In this document: piece by piece, positions 13,909 to 15,340 of the stretch
Position numbering within the stretch: position 1 is the first letter of the stretch
How the letters are laid out: the number at the start of each line of letters is the position of its first letter
DNA from: an uncultured Bacteroides sp.
GTDB taxonomy: Bacteria; Bacteroidota; Bacteroidia; Bacteroidales; Bacteroidaceae
DNA length: 15,340 nt
Assembly: GCA_958477465.1 (NCBI GenBank)
Contig: CAUEFX010000079.1
Coordinates: 1-15,340, forward strand
Reading direction: 5' to 3'
The notes under the pieces: generated by a model
Database searches by the model: none
Told to the model about the DNA's origin: nothing
The model's input: only the letters and a program-made list of their open reading frames with translations
Made by a program: the position numbers and the translations under genes

Positions 13909-14198
13909 TGACATTTTTTTTGTATATCCTTATTTCACCGGATATATATCCGCTCTTTTTTTATATATCCCGTTCATCGTAAGAGAGATGATGCAGTACA
14001 TCGTATGGTGTCCGTATTGGATTTCTCTTTATATATATAATAATGTGGTGCCCGATGCCTATAAATGTAGTGCCCGCTAAATCTACTTTTGCCCGTAGTA
14101 TGAAAACTGTCCGATTCCTATATACGTTATGAGTGTCTTTGCTCAAAATGAGACAGGATAAAATTTAAACAAGTTCAAAATCTCTCTTTGAATATTTA

Positions 14199-14216
14199 TT
14201 GTAACAAGATTGTAAC
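14199..14216 (+). promoter_or_regulatory. Candidate Pho box upstream of phoU
   Basis: TTGTAAC occurs at 14199-14205 and 14210-14216, two 7-bp direct repeats with an 11-bp period, the geometry of PhoB/PhoP binding sites. Location upstream of a phosphate-regulation gene supports it; a chance duplicate in AT-rich DNA is possible. Confidence 0.4.
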
Positions 14217-14363
14217 AGGTTTGAAATATTTCTTTCAAACAATATTCACGTCATTTTCATATAATATTCCTTTCTTTGCAGCAGGAATCAGAAACCAAAA
14301 AGAGATCCTATAAAAATCAAACAAAGTCTCTATAGGTGTATCTTTTTAAATTATTTCATAACT

Positions 14364-15053
14364 ATGGTAAAGTTTATAGAATCGGAGCTCATTCTGCTTA
14401 AAAAGGAGATTGACGAAATGTGGACACTGGTTTATAATCAGTTGGATAGGGCAGGGGAGGCTGTACTCACGCTCGATAAGGAGTTGGCACAGCAGGTTGT
14501 TGTCCGCGAGCGGCGGGTGAATGCTTTTGAACTTAAGATAGACAGCGATGTGGAGGATGTAATCGCTCTGTATAATCCGGTAGCCATTGATTTGCGCTTT
14601 GTGCTCGCCATGCTTAAGATAAATACCAATCTGGAACGTTTGGGGGATTTTGCCGAAGGTATCGCCCAGTTCGTATTGAAGTGTGAAGAGCCGGCATTGG
14701 ACCCGGAGTTGCTGAAAGATCTGCGTCTGGCGGAGATGTTGAGGGAGGTGCTCGTCATGCTCGAACTGGCAAAGCGTGCCCTGAATGAGGAAAGCATCGA
14801 ATTGGCAACAGCCGTTTTCGCAAAAGATAACCTTCTGGATGAGATCAATGCTGAAGCTACCACCATTCTTGCCGATTATATGAAAGAATATCCGGAAAGC
14901 GTGCTTTCCTGCCTGAATCTTGTCGGTGTATTCCGTAAACTGGAGCGTTCAGGAGATCATATAACAAATATTGCCGAAGAGATCGTGTTTTTTATTGATG
15001 CAAAGGTGCTCAAGCATAGCGGAAGAACAGACGAACACTATCAAGAAAAGTAA
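14364..15053 (+). CDS. phoU: PhoU phosphate-signalling/metal-binding helical protein
   Basis: The 229-residue all-helical protein carries the two PhoU half-repeats with their metal-binding signatures, NLERLGDFAEGIAQ (89-102) and KLERSGDHITNIAEEIVF (192-209), spaced about 100 residues apart, and the usual length. In bacteria PhoU couples the PstSCAB phosphate transporter to the PhoR/PhoB two-component system and restrains phosphate uptake. Here glnS lies on one side, divergent, and no pst gene is visible upstream; the gene is preceded by its own 532-bp regulatory gap and followed by a strong terminator, so it appears to be transcribed alone. A direct repeat at 14199-14216 resembles a Pho box. 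The final residues are poorly conserved and charged. Confidence 0.93.
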   Translation: MVKFIESELILLKKEIDEMWTLVYNQLDRAGEAVLTLDKELAQQVVVRERRVNAFELKIDSDVEDVIALYNPVAIDLRFVLAMLKINTNLERLGDFAEGIAQFVLKCEEPALDPELLKDLRLAEMLREVLVMLELAKRALNEESIELATAVFAKDNLLDEINAEATTILADYMKEYPESVLSCLNLVGVFRKLERSGDHITNIAEEIVFFIDAKVLKHSGRTDEHYQEK

Positions 15054-15145
15054 GCGAACTCCAGGGAAATACTATGAAAAGTGGAATATTCTCTGACATT
15101 TTGAAACTTTTTATACAAAAATTAGCGCTGCTTAAAAAAAAGGTC

Positions 15146-15153
15146 TATATTTG
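15146..15153 (+). promoter_or_regulatory. TATATTTG promoter-like element just before the phoU terminator
   Basis: An exact TAnnTTTG match, but no good -33 element is visible, and any transcript from it would begin inside the terminator hairpin. It may be coincidental. Confidence 0.3.
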
Positions 15154-15154
15154 T

Positions 15155-15189
15155 CTCCTGTAACGGGTAAGTTGCAGGAGATTTTTCTT
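15155..15189 (+). terminator. phoU terminator
   Basis: CTCCTGTAAC (15155-15164) pairs with GTTGCAGGAG (15171-15180), ten pairs including one G-U, with a 6-base loop, followed by ATTTTTCTT. It lies about 100 bases after the phoU stop. Confidence 0.85.
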
Positions 15190-15246
15190 GAAATGATAAT
15201 AAATTCAAAGATTATTCAAAAATATGTTATAAGACATGTTTTATAA

Positions 15247-15279
15247 TTTGGTTTATAACAAGAAAAGGGCCTATATTTG
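15247..15279 (+). promoter_or_regulatory. Promoter for a gene beyond the right edge
   Basis: TTTG at 15247-15250 and TATATTTG at 15272-15279 are separated by 21 bases, a good match to the Bacteroides consensus. The remaining bases to the window end show no start codon with a sustained frame, so the served gene or RNA lies outside. Confidence 0.7.
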
Positions 15280-15340
15280 CACCGTTATCCTGAAAACAAT
15301 CTTTTTACCTTAAAAAAAAACTAATACCTATTGAAAACTG

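Larger units (their letters stand above)
13832..14363. other. 532-bp regulatory gap between divergent glnS and phoU
   Basis: No gene is supported. It contains the glnS -7 element (13901-13908), a perfect 14-bp palindrome CGGATATATATCCG (13939-13952), three loose TGCCCG-containing repeats near 14049, 14071 and 14090, and a paired TTGTAAC motif (14199-14216) upstream of phoU. A weak promoter-like TTTCTTTG at 14271-14278 could start the phoU transcript about 80 bases before its ATG. Confidence 0.55.

Overview
The window looks like chromosomal DNA of a gut Bacteroides or close relative. Non-coding gaps carry the Bacteroides-type promoter element TAnnTTTG instead of a sigma70 -10 box (6120-6127, 13901-13908, 15146-15153, 15272-15279). 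Ribosome binding sites are weak, and the proteins (Mpi-type serine invertase, Bacteroides-style tyrosine recombinase, Wza/Wzc export pair, amidase with a GHRDLSPD motif) fit that group. The species cannot be fixed from the sequence alone.

Left part (1-7102): the tail of a cell-wall amidase gene (1-153, +) faces a three-gene leftward polysaccharide operon. The operon begins with a fused initiating sugar-phosphate transferase/GT26 glycosyltransferase (5819-3939), followed by an outer-membrane export lipoprotein of the Wza type (3800-3012) and a Wzc-type tyrosine autokinase/co-polymerase with a tyrosine-rich tail (2836-449). Directly upstream is the main discovery: a 338-bp segment (5838-6175) bounded by perfect 32-bp inverted repeats. 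It carries a consensus Bacteroides promoter and a hairpin with a one-sided T tract. Next to it, and overlapping the right repeat, is a tyrosine recombinase gene (7102-6161). This has every hallmark of an invertible promoter switch. In the orientation given, the promoter points away from the polysaccharide operon and into the 3' end of the recombinase gene, so the sequenced state should be OFF. Inversion would put the promoter about 70 bp upstream of the first operon gene, pointing at it.

Middle (7103-8308): a 597-bp gap with two families of short tandem repeats separates the tyrosine recombinase from a divergent serine recombinase resembling the Bacteroides multiple-promoter invertase Mpi (7700-8308). 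A strong shared hairpin terminator closes this block.

Right part (8364-15340): ordinary chromosomal genes. These are an HdeD-like membrane protein, thiol peroxidase tpx, then a probable leftward operon of glnS, a TPR protein and a DedA-family membrane protein, and finally a rightward phoU with a Pho-box-like direct repeat upstream and a clear terminator downstream. Promoters at the right edge probably serve a gene beyond the window.

A second theme is that many non-coding gaps here hold their own locally amplified short tandem repeats (17-19 bp, 14 bp, 56 bp, 22 bp and 19 bp units), each unrelated to the others. The densest lie in and around the phase-variable polysaccharide locus.
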